From: Telopea speciosissima
Taxonomy: Eukaryota > Streptophyta > Magnoliopsida > Proteales > Proteaceae
Length of the DNA: 64,000 nucleotides
Direction: 5' to 3'
NCBI RefSeq assembly: GCF_018873765.1
Contig: NC_057925.1
Span: 3,302,927-3,366,926 of the forward strand
The translations under genes and the position numbers were made by a program. The notes under the pieces were generated by a model that saw nothing but the letters and a program-made list of their open reading frames with translations, was not told where the DNA came from and searched no databases. Shown piece by piece: positions 49,069 to 60,546 of this stretch (its first letter is position 1; each line of letters opens with the position of its first letter).

Positions 49069-50376
49069 ATGGACGACACGAGAGACGACTTGATGGATCT
49101 TGATTTAAATCTTGGACCTTCTGTTCCTCTTTTACCCGATTTCAACCCGGATTTAGGGCCTCTATCGGCTGAATTAGGAAACATGGAAGAACGTATTCGA
49201 CAACTCGAAGCAGTAGCACTCAGGGCTAGGCATCGTTGGAGGTGGAGACAGGGAAGGATCGCGCCTGTGGCTAGGAATATTCCGGTGGAGATGATCGTCA
49301 GCTCTGGTAGCTCTGCTGGACTGCAGACTGGGGAGGGCAGTGCAGCCGCAGAAGATAGAACAACCGCTGAGAGCAATAAAGTATGCAGAGGGAATGCAAG
49401 CGATTTGGTTGCCAAGGCGTTGGGGTTGTGCAATGAGGCAAAGAAGGGTAGTGGTAGTGGTAGCGGTAGCGGTGATGGTGGTAGTTTCTTCGAGTGCAAT
49501 ATATGCTTGGACGTAGCTAGGAATCCTGTCCTTACTTGTTGTGGTCACTTGTTCTGTTGGCCCTGCCTTTACCAATGGCTACACATCCACTCGGATACCA
49601 AGGAATGCCCGGTTTGCAAGGGAGAGGTCACAGATATGAACATTACACCGATTTATAACCGTGGAAATGATACCCAAGAGTCAGAGAAGGAAGATGACTC
49701 AGGAGTGAAAGTCCCTCCAAGACCCCATGCACGGCGGGTTGAAAGCTTAAGACAATGGATTCATAGAGCTGTTCAAGTTGAGGATTCTTACTTTGCTCAG
49801 ATGATTAGGCGGATTGGCAATAGGTTTGATGTGATGGGGGAGTGGACTCCACCTCAAGATCTTGATGCTGCTGATGAGATGCCAGATAGACCTAATTCAT
49901 TATCCAGTCGGATTCTCACCACTCGTCGAAGGGAGGCATCAGGGCGATATGCACTTCTAGAGCGGAATTTTGGCAGACCGGAACAGAATTTTATTGATTT
50001 AACTCAAGGCTCTAGTGGAAGCTCTGAGTCAGAGAGCAGCCGTCGACTACCATCCCTGCGATCTGTGAGGCCAAATAGGGCTGCCACTGCTTCAATTTCA
50101 CACCTTTCCTCTGCTGAAAGACTGGTTCAGGCATATTTTCTTGGACATCCCATGGGAAGAAACAATACCCATAACCCAACAGTTGAGGATAGAGATTCTG
50201 TTTCCAGCATTGCTGCTGTTATACAATCAGAAAGCCAGACTTTGGATAATACTGCAGAAATAGAGTCGATGATGTCACTGTCCTCTTCATCCTCAAGAAG
50301 AAGAGCTGATGCTTCTAGGGCTTCACATATGGACAGTGGAATCTCGCGTGCAACTAGACGGAGAAGATTGATTTGA
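49069..50376 (+). CDS. RING-HC E3 ubiquitin ligase, RMA/MUSE-like, 435 aa
   Basis: Single coding exon. The RING-HC domain covers residues 143-183: C143-x2-C146, C158-x-H160, C163-x2-C166, C180-x2-C183, in the RMA/RNF5-type sequence ECNICLDVARNPVLTCCGHL. A coiled segment (residues 37-60) and a Ser/Gly linker precede it. The stretch PPRPHARRVESLRQW follows it. The length and layout recall Arabidopsis MUSE1/MUSE2, RMA-like ligases acting on immune receptors (family comparison from memory, moderate). Unlike RMA1-type proteins it has no hydrophobic C-terminal anchor and ends RATRRRRLI. Residues 8-20 (LMDLDLNLGPSVP) contain both LxLxL and DLNxxP patterns of EAR repression motifs. The role is substrate ubiquitination; the substrate is unknown. 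Confidence 0.9.
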   Translation: MDDTRDDLMDLDLNLGPSVPLLPDFNPDLGPLSAELGNMEERIRQLEAVALRARHRWRWRQGRIAPVARNIPVEMIVSSGSSAGLQTGEGSAAAEDRTTAESNKVCRGNASDLVAKALGLCNEAKKGSGSGSGSGDGGSFFECNICLDVARNPVLTCCGHLFCWPCLYQWLHIHSDTKECPVCKGEVTDMNITPIYNRGNDTQESEKEDDSGVKVPPRPHARRVESLRQWIHRAVQVEDSYFAQMIRRIGNRFDVMGEWTPPQDLDAADEMPDRPNSLSSRILTTRRREASGRYALLERNFGRPEQNFIDLTQGSSGSSESESSRRLPSLRSVRPNRAATASISHLSSAERLVQAYFLGHPMGRNNTHNPTVEDRDSVSSIAAVIQSESQTLDNTAEIESMMSLSSSSSRRRADASRASHMDSGISRATRRRRLI

Positions 50377-51198
50377 TATTATTTTTCATCTAATAATTGT
50401 CATATAGAGAATCACCGAGAATTTAAGGCTTCCTTGTGTAAGTGGCAATTTCCTTTATGACTTTTACTTTATTCTGCAAATTGTTATTCTTTCTCTTTCT
50501 TGTTTATTATGCATTCTAATTCAATCTATTGCCTGTGTTTGGTTTTATTGAAGCTTGCTGAAGTTTCACAGCTACCCAAGGTTTTGCTGATGGTGGAGAC
50601 TCTAGTCATTTGGTCTTCTCCTTAAAGGAGAGTATGCTTGTTTTTATTTGTAGACAACTCAATTTGTACTGTAGAAACCGGCGAACTTATGGGTCAGTGT
50701 TGTACATACATTTGCAAGATTTATACTTTACTTTTTTTTCCTAATGTTAAACCTAGTTTTCATTTTCTAAGTTTTGATTTTGTGCATCATTCAGTTTGTC
50801 TCTTCTGGCTTTCTTATTATGAAATATAGAATGGCTAGGTGTTAACATTATTCTGGACAGTATCTTGTCTTCCTGGGCTTCAGACATTGGCTGCCGTAAA
50901 CTGTTGGTCCATTTTTTGTTCATTAATAATAGTCACTATAAATGTGTTCAGAGTCTAGTAAATAGCAATTTCCTGGAGGAAATAAAATGCTAGTGGGGTA
51001 AATTTAGGTCTTATGGTAAGCTTCTGTATGAAGGAGTAGTTAATTACTGCTGGATGCAACCTAATTTGTGTTCATTCCATGTTAAAATCAGTTACTTCAT
51101 GGAATCAAGAATATGGCAGTACCTAGTTGAGATGAACAGTACACTTTGTGAGGAAGAAGGTTGTGAAACACCAATAGTTAGGGGCTTCTCTATGTACC

Positions 51199-51258
51199 CA
51201 ACAACAACAACAAACTAAGCCTCATCCCAACTTAATGGGGTCGGCTACATGGATCCAA
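51199..51258. mobile_element. Tail fragment of an RTE-type retroelement with CAA repeat
   Basis: CAACAACAACAACAAACTAA, then GCCTCATCCCAACTTAATGG and GGTCGGCTACATGGATCC. This is the 3' terminus widespread in plant genomes and attributed to RTE-type LINEs with a TTG/CAA tail. Confidence 0.6.
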
Positions 51259-52171
51259 CAAAACAAAGTAGGGAAAACTAATGTCTAAACAAGAAAAGGG
51301 GGATGAAGAGATGGGAAAAGAAGGATGGGTAATGAGGTGAGAAATGAAATATGGAAGATGACAAATGAAAGATGAAAGTAGTGAAAGTAAGAGGGAAGAG
51401 GCACATCCCAGTCTTCTCTATGCACCCAACAACAGATTGTATTTGGGACAAGACATTACCTCATATCTTAAACTCATCTTGATCTCACAAAGGACAACGA
51501 GTAAAATTGTAGGTTGTTTCCTTCAAACTGAAAAAGAAATAAAGAAGACACCATCGATTGGGTCTTCTTTATATTCAGTTGGATGTATATACCATCTTTG
51601 TGTGAGTAGTCCTTTTCCTTTACCTTTCTTTCAAGGTTGAGATGGAGTGAACTTGTGAAGTGGTAAGATTTCATAATAAGGATTTTAGCGCTGTAAATGT
51701 TGCTAAGCCACTAATTTTTGGTAGCCAACAGCCATAACAAAATTCACTAAATATTCATGTAATTTGCGGATATCTTAGTGAGACGTGAAGGATTATTTGT
51801 AAACAATTGCCTTGTTTTTTTTTTTTTTTTTGTTTCTTTTTATGGATAGCAACAACTTTCCTTGTTCATATCGATGTCAGGGGCATCAATTCGCTACGTC
51901 ATATCGGTTATTTATTTAATTGTATTCCATTTACATCTAATTCAATGTCCAGGAATTTTCCATGCTTGACCATATTTTGTTACATAGTTGGATGCATATT
52001 AGCTTACATCATAGAAAGCTTGTATCTATGTGCATTGCCTGTGCTTTGGACTGTGTCATCTTTCTCTCCTATATGATGGGCTAGCTATATGTTTGTGTTT
52101 ACACTGATAGAAGTAATAACAAGTTTAACATTCAATTATTCTATATAAAGAGTTTTTTCAGATTTGTCTAT

Positions 52172-52213
52172 GATGTACAGTGTACACTATAATGTACAGT
52201 GTACACTATAATG
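52172..52213. repeat. Two tandem 20 bp palindromic units
   Basis: ATGTACAGTGTACACTATA occurs twice in a row; each unit contains GTGTACAC- and TGTACA-type palindromes. Confidence 0.8.
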
Positions 52214-53876
52214 TTCAACTCCATATTTGAACCTCAAGGAATATCTGTTTTTTCTTCTTTTCAGTTCTTAACTTCTGAAATTATGCAAAAATAGGTGTTT
52301 TGATGGCTTTTATCTGTGCAATCTATGTTGATTATAATTTAAGACAAGGATGTGATTTATCTCCTAAATTTGGGACTAATGACACCACAGAAAACCAAGC
52401 ACTAATGTTGGGTTTCATCAAATCCCCAAAATGTTTCCCTACAGCTTGGTATATCAACTGAAAACACAAGCACTAGCTTTGGTTTTTCGGCTTGATCAAG
52501 AATGTGAGAGATGTTAGAAAATGGCTTCAAGAATGGCCCCACTTCCTGCATAAATTTGCACCACTTCTTCAAGAGAAATTTATAACTTTTGATATTTTTC
52601 CCTTTTCAAACAAGCTGTCTATTCTTCTGCATAAACCCTCTCTTCTCCTTTTGAGAACTCTTAGTAGCATAATTCCGAAGTCACTTCTTCGATTTCCACA
52701 AGCTAGTAAAGAGAGGTAGCCTTATCAACTCTTGGGGTTCTCTGTCTGTATGTGGGGCTGGACCCTTCATGGCTCAACTCCCAACAATTAATTGGTGCAT
52801 TGAGAGACAACCCTTGCACAGAGCAAATCGTGGCAATTCTTGTTGATGAAACAAGTCCTCACTTGCTGCTCCAACCCATCATTTGGCTTCTGGGAAGTCT
52901 GATATGTTATTATGGTTTAAACTCTGTTGCATGACTACATGGATTGAACTTCTCTCTCAAAGTGTACAAGAGATGGTGTGTCTGGAAAGAAATTGTTTGA
53001 GATGGGAGAAGGTTAATGGACTATTTGAGATTTGATGAAAACGGTAAAATGTTGGAATCTTGGGCACTAAAGGGATGATAATGAGATGTTGGGGATGTCA
53101 AAGTCCAGTCCAAACTGGTTGACCGATCGAACCAATCGAAACCGACAAAAAAACGAATTGAACACTTCACGGTTTGGTTGTGGAAACCAGCCAGACTTAT
53201 AATGGACCAACCAAAACTGAATCAAATCCCCTCTCGAAGAAGGATTGAAAATACTCTTCTTTTTTGTTTTCTCTTCCTCCCATGACATTCAACTATTCAA
53301 GGTGAGGTTCTATGTTCAACCGTTCCCCACCTTAAGGTTCTGAAAAGTGGAATCGGACAATGAATCGGTCTGCGCAATTTCGATTCAAATTGGCTGAAAT
53401 TGGTTAGGATCGGCAAAATCGATTTGAATGGGCTGCAATTGGTCAGAATCAGCCATAATCGGCCAAATTGATTATGGATGATTCTACCAAAAAAGACAAA
53501 AAAAAAAAAAATGGATTACGACTGATTTTGATCAAAATCAGCCAATTTAACCGATTTGATTAGACTTTTGAAACCATACACACCCCAGTGTGGCATGGAA
53601 GATCCCAACACACCAGGGGTGGAAGATTTGGGATGGGATTGAGAGAATCGGATTAATTTTATAGGAGAAAAGTTTTTTGGTCTGCCGATCATAGGGGTGT
53701 CAACGGACCGGGCATGTTAAAACCCCAGCTCAGCCCTAGGGGTCTTATAGTTGACCCAAACCTAGCTCGGCCCTGCCAGTGCCTAACAAACCCTTCACCC
53801 AACCCCAACCCTGCCAAGATTTACCCTAGCCTGGCCCAACCCTGATTGACCTTGATTGGGTAGGGCCGGACTGGGT

Positions 53877-54421
53877 TGTGAAGGCATCGCTAGTGCGATC
53901 GCAACGGAAGCGTAAATAGGATCACAATATCGATGGAGAAGTCATTCAAAATAGAACAAAGTAGGGATCGATTATTACTTAAGCCTCACAAGTGCAAGAG
54001 CTCCAACCGATGATAGCCCTTTCTCAATCGTTCCACGCACCACGCAAGCTTTGCGTTCCCACCACGGTCAAGCTTACTCCTCCACAGTTCCAAGAATACA
54101 ATAGCTTGGACCACCTCTAGGATTAAACACCAAGAGAACAAGAGAGGGAGAAGACGATTTTTCCAGGAGGGAGAGAGAGCTCTGCGATTTTGCTTTGGGT
54201 TTCCTTGTCTTGTGTGATTTTGTGATCTCATGAATATTTATATTTCTCTTACAAAATCCCCATATTGCAAGCTCACATGGGATAGATATATTGAGTTACT
54301 ATAAGTGACTCAATTATCTCCCAAGCAATCTTTCTCTAAATTAAGAAAGACATGGATTGCTAGAAAAATCCAATCTTGAGTGAATATGAATATTCTCTCC
54401 ATTGGGTTTCCTTTTCTAACA
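53877..54421 (-). repeat. 3' LTR of copia element 2
   Basis: On the element strand it begins TGTTAGAAAAGG (right edge 54421), preceded by the polypurine tract GGATGGAGGAGAT, and ends near CCTTCACA. The right edge is firm; the left edge is my best guess because the partner LTR is outside the window. Confidence 0.65.
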
Positions 54422-55343
54422 ATCTCCTCCATCCTACTGTAAGATCCAATCTTACAAGAGGATCATGAAAAGGACATCACGATCAATCGTCACCGCGTAG
54501 ATGAATGGAACTGAAAGGAAAGGGGTAGGATCGCAATGGGATACCACTTAGCTTCTAAGAAAAGGCCATCGAATATGCTAAGCAGATGTAATAACCTACG
54601 CCCAAGGTAAGTAGTTAAAACACGCATTAGTCCCCCACAAAACAATGTTGCATGGTTCAATATAAGGCATGTGTACGGGACTGTCAATCCTCAATGAACC
54701 GATACACCGATCGAGAGATTCAATTACCTTGATTGGACCAACAGAAAACATTTCAAACAAAATGTTCAAGAAAATAGATAATGTTTTATATATATAACTA
54801 AAAACATTTCAAAAACATTTTGAAGATGCTACCGGATCCGGATTTGGGTCCAATCCTGTATAGAATACTCTCCTCAACATATTCCCAACGTATGGGCTGT
54901 AGGTTCCGTGTTGGGCATCTCTTTCGAATACAGTCAGACACTGAGAATCCAACGCACCAATATATAGTCAGAGATAGACGTCAACCGTTGGTACACCAAA
55001 ACTCTCAACATATGAATGCGTCGATAAGGACCCCTCAGGTCAAGGGACCAATCGTGAACTACTTAAGAGAATCTCATTTTCTTTATACTGACAGTACACC
55101 ACATGTGAAATTCTCAATGATCCAGTCCAATGCATACACCAAATGTGCACTCACATTTGTGTCTTGGAAAATAACCTCCCTAAGCACACACAATGTGACC
55201 ACCATGCCGGATGGGATTTCTAGTTCCATCCCTAGTGGTGAACAGTTTTAGGTATGAATACCTAAGGACAATAACTGAGCTCAACAACTGATCATGCTAA
55301 TCAAAACAAGAATTTATTATTCAAAAAGAAGGAGTTTTGTACA
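54422..55343 (-). other. Non-coding 3' part of copia element 2
   Basis: Between the pol stop and the polypurine tract. The small ORF at 54820-55251 on the other strand has no domain. Long untranslated 3' parts occur in several copia lineages. Confidence 0.55.
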
Positions 55344-58300
55344 TCAATGCCAGTCACCCATGGACTTCACCCCCATATTCTCAACATGTTTCTCAAAAAC
55401 ACTAGGAGGCAACGCCTTAGTCATGGGGTCAGATAGGTTATCTGCAGTGTCAACCTTAGCTATGGCTATATCACCACGCTGAATAATCTCACAAATCAAG
55501 TGATATTTTAGCTCCACATGCTTGTTCCTCTGATGAGCTCTTGGTTCCTTCGCTTTTGCTATAGCTCCCCTGTTGTCACATAACAGTTGTATGGGTCGTT
55601 CCACTAGCTCAGGCACCACCCCTAGGTCTGTCAAGAATTTCTTGAGCCAGACACCTTCCTTGGCTGCTTCACTAGCTGCCAAGTACTCATCTTCTGTTGT
55701 GGAGTCGGCTGTTGACTTTTGTTTGGCACTCCTCCAAATTACTGCACTCCCACCAATCATAAAAACCATCCCAGAGGTAGACTTTCTATCATCCTTGTCA
55801 GTTTGGAAATCCGAATCCGTATATCCAACCACTGACAACTGATCACAACCATAAACAAGGAAGTAATCTTTGGTCCTCCTTAAGTACTTGAGGATCCCCT
55901 TGACAGCTGTCCAATGTTCCTGTCCTGGATTGAATTGATATCGACTCACAATCCCTACGACATGACAAATATCTAGCCTAGTACACAACATGGCATTCAT
56001 CAGACTTCCTACTGCCGAAGCATAAGGAACTCTCTTCATAGTCTCAATTTCCTCAGGAGTTTGAGGACTTTGTGACTTAGATAAACCGATTCCATGTCTG
56101 AGGGGCACACTACCTCTCTTCGAATCCTGCATGTTGAACCTCTCAAGCACTTTGTCAATGTAGGTGGATTGTGATAATCCCAACATCCTCTTCTTGCGAT
56201 CTCTCACAAGCTTAATTCCTAGGATGTAGCTGGCTTCACCCAGATCCTTCATTGAGAATGTTTTGGACAACCACATCTTTACAAATGAAAGTAACTCCAC
56301 ATCATTCCCAATGAGCAATATATCATCCACATATAGGACTAAGAAACAGACGGCACTCCCACAGACTTTCTTATACACACATGGCTCATCGATGTTTTGT
56401 TCAAACTCAAAATCCTTGATAGTTTGATCAAAACGGATGTTCCATGATCTGGAAGCTTGTTTTAATCCATAAATAGACCTCAACAACCTGCATACCTTGT
56501 TTTCCTCTCCTGGAGAGACAAAACCCTCTGGCTGATTCATGTATATGACCTCATCAAGATAACCGTTAATGAAAGCGGTCTGCACATCCATCTGCCAGAT
56601 CTCATAGTCATGGTATGCAGCAATCGACAATAGAATCCGAATGGATTTAATCATCGCTACAGGTGAGAAGGTTTCATCATAGTCAACACCCTCTTTCTGG
56701 GTGTATCCCTTCGCCACCAGCCTTGCCTTGAAACGTTCCATCTTTTCATCCACACCTCTCTTCCTCTTGTAGATCCATTTACACCCTATGGGTTTTACCC
56801 CAACTGGCAGATCTTCAAGAGTCCAGACATGGTTAGAATCCATGGAATCTATTTCACTGCGCATTGCTTCTTGTCATTTCACTGAGTCAACGTCCTTAAG
56901 AGCCTCAGCGTAAGTATAAGGATCTGTGTCTGAACAGTCAGACACCATGTGGAATTCTTTCACCTTTTGATCCTCCTCCGTGAGAAGGTTCAAACGAGTT
57001 GGTGGCCTGATAGACCTCCCACTCCTCCTAGGCTCTTGAGGTTGTTGCTCAACTGTGGGTGCGTCAACTGGAGCCTCTGTCGATGTTGAAGGTACTTGGT
57101 CATCAGTTATTTCTTTAATGACCACTGGATCTGATCTCAGTGCGATCGTGTCATCCTCAAGAAAAGTCGCATGCTTACTAACTATGACTTTCTGATTAAC
57201 AGGGTCATAGAAGTAGTAACCTATTGTAGTCTTAGGGTATCCCAAGAAATAGCATCTATCTGTTCGGGATTCCAACTTATCCGTCTGTTATTTCTTTACA
57301 TGCGTTATGCAACCCCACACCTTGAGATATTGAAGACTTGGCTTACGCCGATACCACAACTCAAAAGGTGTTCTGGTCACAGACTTTATTGGTACCCTGT
57401 TCAATATATAGATGGCAGTTTCCAGTGCGAAACCCCAAAAACTCAATGGCAGTTCCGAATAACTCAACATGGACCGAACCATGTCTAACAAGGTTCGATT
57501 CCTTTTTTTTTAGACTCCGTTCTGTTGAGGTGTTCCCGGGGCTATCAACTGGGTTATGATCCCAGCTTCTTTCAGATAGTCCCTGAACTCATCTGATAAG
57601 TACTCTCCTCCTCGATCAGATCGAAGGCACTTGATGCAATTTCCTAACTGTTTTTCAATCTCCGCTCGGAATTCCTTGAATTTATCAAAGGTTTCTGACT
57701 TGCGGTGCATCAAGTAAATATATCCATAACAAGAGTAGTCGTCAGTGAAGGTCACGAAGTATTCGTAACCATACCTCGCATGAACATTGATGGGTCCACA
57801 TACATCTGAGTGTATCAATTCTAACACTGCTTCGGCTCTTCTTCCCTTGTTAGAGAAGGGTTTCTTGGTCATTTTTCCTTGTAGACACGACTCACAGGTT
57901 GGGTAAGGTTCTACCTTCAATGATTTCAAAGGCCCATCCTTCACCAACCTGTTTATCCTTTCTACTCCAATGTGACCTAACCCCAAGTGCCAAAGGTATG
58001 TAGAATTATCTTGGGCTGATTTTCTTTGTAAAAAATTATTGGAGATCTCATTCACCTCTAGTACCGATTTTAAGAGATATAACCCGTTATCCAGTAGGCC
58101 AGAAGCAATAAAAGAATTATTCAATCGAATAGTTAATTTATTACCAAAGAGGAAAGTATAACCATCCATAACAAGCCTACTAACAGAAACAATATTCCTC
58201 CTAAAATGAGAAACATAAAAACAATCTCTCAAAACTAAAGTACTATAATAAAAAACTAAAGTAAAATCTCCAATAGCCTCAGCAGCGGCCTCAGCACCCG

Positions 58301-58692
58301 TACCCGTTCGCAATCGAACTTCATCCTTACTCAGTCTTCTTATCAGCTTGAACCCTTGCAACAAGTTGTAAATATGGGCGGTAGACCCCGAGTCCACCAA
58401 CCATGTGTTAGTAGGTTCCTCTGACAAATTAGACTCATAAAGGACCAAGGTTTCAGAAATACCTTCTTCCTTTCTCCTGCTTCTTTTTCTGAGCAGCCAG
58501 GAAAGCACGACATTCCTTCTTCCAATGTCCGTCCTTCTTACAATAGAAACAAGTCCCCTTACTCTTGTTCTTCTGAATTTCCTTATTGCCAACCTTAGGG
58601 TTTTTGCCCTTGTTAGCCTTCTTCTTCTTCTTCTTCTTGCCCTTGGGCTTTGAGGAAGAAGACTTGTCCTCTGTAGTCAAGACCTCCACGTT
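55344..58692 (-). pseudogene. Copia element 2 pol, four interrupted segments
   Basis: From 58692: zinc knuckle CFYCKKDGHWKKEC; a frameshift near 58465; protease WLVDSGSTAHIYN; integrase zinc region (HLGLGHIGV, CESCLQGK) and core (HSDVCGP, SDRGGEY). A TAA at 57510-57512 falls right at the third catalytic acid, where Lys stands in place of Glu (KKRNRTLL). Then TAA at 57288-57290, TGA at 56874-56876 where Trp is usual, RT with VLYVDDILL, RNase H with GYTDSDF and STEDEYLAASEAA-like sequence, and the stop at 55344. It is dead as an autonomous element. Confidence 0.9.
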
Positions 58693-59249
58693 CTACTTCT
58701 TGGATGCAGCTTGCAACATGTTGCCGAGCTCAGGGAGTTCCATGGAAAATTTAATCATATTGTAATTGACAATAAACGATCCGTAGATGTCCTGAGGCAA
58801 TGAGTGGAAGATGACATCTGTCTTATAATTCAGCTTGAATGAAGTCCCAAGGTTCTCCAGATCTAGGAACAAGTTCCTCAGTTTCATGACATGGTCAATA
58901 ACCGGAGTACCTTGAGCCATCTTCGTGCCATGGAGGAGTGTCACCAGTTGATGATGGGCATGACGTTCTTCCCTCCCATGCATCTCCTTCAACTCCTCCA
59001 TCATGTCCTTGGTCAAGTACAGATCCTTGACCGAATCAGCGATGGTCTTCTCCAGAGAACTCAACACGAGGAGTTTTGCCTTAGAGTTTTTCTGTCGAAA
59101 CAACTCATAGGCAGGCTTCGATTCAGGGTTCTCCTCATTAGGGAATTCAGACTCATCTTCGTCCAGGACAGACATTAGACCTTTTGCAGACAGGAGTAAC
59201 TTGATGTTCCTCCTCCAGTCAACATAGTTAGGGCCGGTCAAAACATGGT
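58693..59249 (-). pseudogene. Copia element 2 gag, 5'-truncated
   Basis: Begins in mid-gene at 59249 with VLTGPNYVDWRRNIKLLLSA, the usual start region of copia Gag less about ten residues, and continues through an EELKEMHGREERHAHHQLVT helix region to LPELGNMLQAASKK. A TAG at 58693-58695 ends it in front of the zinc-knuckle segment. The missing start is explained by the gypsy LTR beginning at 59250. Confidence 0.85.
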
Positions 59250-59429
59250 TGTAGACACTGATTTTTGTCACCCCCTAATTGGCGATGATGACAACGGGAC
59301 ATGGACAATGGACGACGCACCCCCCCCTCTTTTCAGACCCAAAGATACCTGGCCCATAGGACCAAGAACCATCCTGAGCACAAAATGGCCCATTTTAGGC
59401 CCAAAAAAAGGAAAAATGGCACTGCGCGC

Positions 59430-59605
59430 CCACGGCGCCGTGGACGCCTTCCCACGGCACCGTGGGTACCTTCCCACGGCACTGTGGGGAGGTGTACCGG
59501 ATTTCCAAGGCGCCATGAGGGGGTGTGACATCAGCCTGCTGACGTCACCCACGGCGCCGTGGAAAAGCCCCCCACGGCGCCGTGGACATCTCCACGGCGC
59601 CGTGG
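59430..59605. repeat. Seven-copy CCACGGCGCCGTGG palindrome array
   Basis: Exact copies at 59430, 59549, 59572 and 59592; variants CCACGGCACCGTGG (59452), CCACGGCACTGTGG (59474) and CCAAGGCGCCATGA (59505). The 14 bp unit is a perfect palindrome with two CpG sites. Variants differ by C-to-T or G-to-A type changes, as expected from methylated CpG decay. Confidence 0.95.
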
Positions 59606-59642
59606 AGGACTTTTCGGCCAGGAGAGAGAAAAGGTCCCTCCC

Positions 59643-59650
59643 TATAAATA
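59643..59650 (+). promoter_or_regulatory. TATA box of the gypsy LTR
   Basis: TATAAATA in the context CCCTATAAATAGGAGGG, 38 bp downstream of the palindrome array. Transcription would start near 59675-59680. Confidence 0.75.
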
Positions 59651-60546
59651 GGAGGGTCCCCTCCCACATTTCCCAAGGAATTTTGGGTAGAGAGACCCTC
59701 CCCAAGTGATTCCTTGCATCTTTTCCCCCTTTTCACCCTCATTTCTCCTCCTTCTCTCATGAGTGTGTGAGTATGTGAGGTTTCCCTGGGGTGGACAGAT
59801 CCTTCGATTGTCCCTCTGAGTATAGAACGCTTTGGCTCCTTAGCTTTGGTATCCCGTCTGTGCACGGATAACCATCAAAACTCCCTTGTTACAGACGTTA
59901 TTCGCCTGTTTACTCTTTTCCAAATCACTCGAAAGAGCCGTTACTCGCCGAAAGAAGCGTCAGTCCATTCGTCCATCTCCCCTGAGCTAGGGGCATACAA
60001 CCATACAGGTATAATTATTGCATTTTGTCGATCCAATGTAGTCCTTTCATGTTTTACCGCTTTAATCTGCACTTTTTACATATATAATGTAGTTTATTGT
60101 ACTTTAGTTTAATTCATAGCACTTGAATGTAGTTCATAATATCCCCCATCCCCGTAATAAGAGAGAAACAACATTCGTCCTTACGTAGCATCTAACACAG
60201 AGAGACCGGCTTCGACCGGGCGAGGTGGGTGCCTAACACCTTCCCACACTCGTAACCTGACCCCTTACCCGAACCTTTGGTTGGACCATATGGAGTCACG
60301 TAGCCCGATTTCGCTCACCACGGGTAGGGCTACACTTAATGGGTCCTAGGCCCTAACCCTAGGTGGCGACTTCTCATTAGGTTAACATATTTTAATGCAT
60401 GATCCCAATCCCCTATTTATCATATATTGATAATGTTATCCACATCCATACACACACACATGTATCTCCCAAAACCCTATGTTACCAAGACACCAGAAAG
60501 AAGGGGGCTGAGGAAACCTTCGTCCCGGAGGACCGCGGTACTTACA

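Larger units (their letters stand above)
50377..53876. other. Gene-free stretch downstream of the RING gene
   Basis: 3' UTR and flank of the RING gene, then AT-rich sequence. It holds an RTE-type tail at 51199-51258, poly-T at 51815-51830, a short tandem palindrome at 52172, AATCGG-rich old repeat at 53340-53580 and a GGCCC-rich old repeat at 53690-53870. ORFs such as 52492-52719 have no domain. Confidence 0.45.
53877..59249 (-). mobile_element. Ty1/copia element 2, decayed, cut by a gypsy insertion
   Basis: On the minus strand gag, protease, integrase, RT and RNase H appear in copia order from 59249 to 55344, followed by about 0.9 kb of non-coding sequence, a polypurine tract and a 3' LTR (53877-54421). 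The 5' LTR and the first gag codons are not here; they must lie beyond the gypsy element that starts at 59250. Motifs such as FTDDYSCYGYIYLM and the CCHC knuckle CFYCKKDGHWKKEC fit the Tork/TAR part of copia (inference). Confidence 0.88.
59250..60546 (+). repeat. 5' LTR of gypsy element 3
   Basis: It starts TGTAGACACT and ends CGGTACTTACA, directly before the primer-binding-like GTGGCGACTTCACTGGGGAA. It includes the palindrome array (59430-59605), a TGACGTCA site at 59540-59547 and a TATA box at 59643-59650. The ORFs at 59245-59865 cross the array and are not genes. Confidence 0.8.

Noticed and set aside
52492-52934. Two short ORFs after the RING gene
   Set aside because: They have no start context, domain or splice support; probably chance frames.
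54820-55251. 143-residue plus-strand ORF
   Set aside because: It lies antisense within the non-coding 3' part of copia element 2; no domain.
59245-59865. ORFs of 106-154 residues on both strands
   Set aside because: They run through the CCACGGCGCCGTGG array and LTR promoter. GC-rich repeats keep all frames open; no domain.
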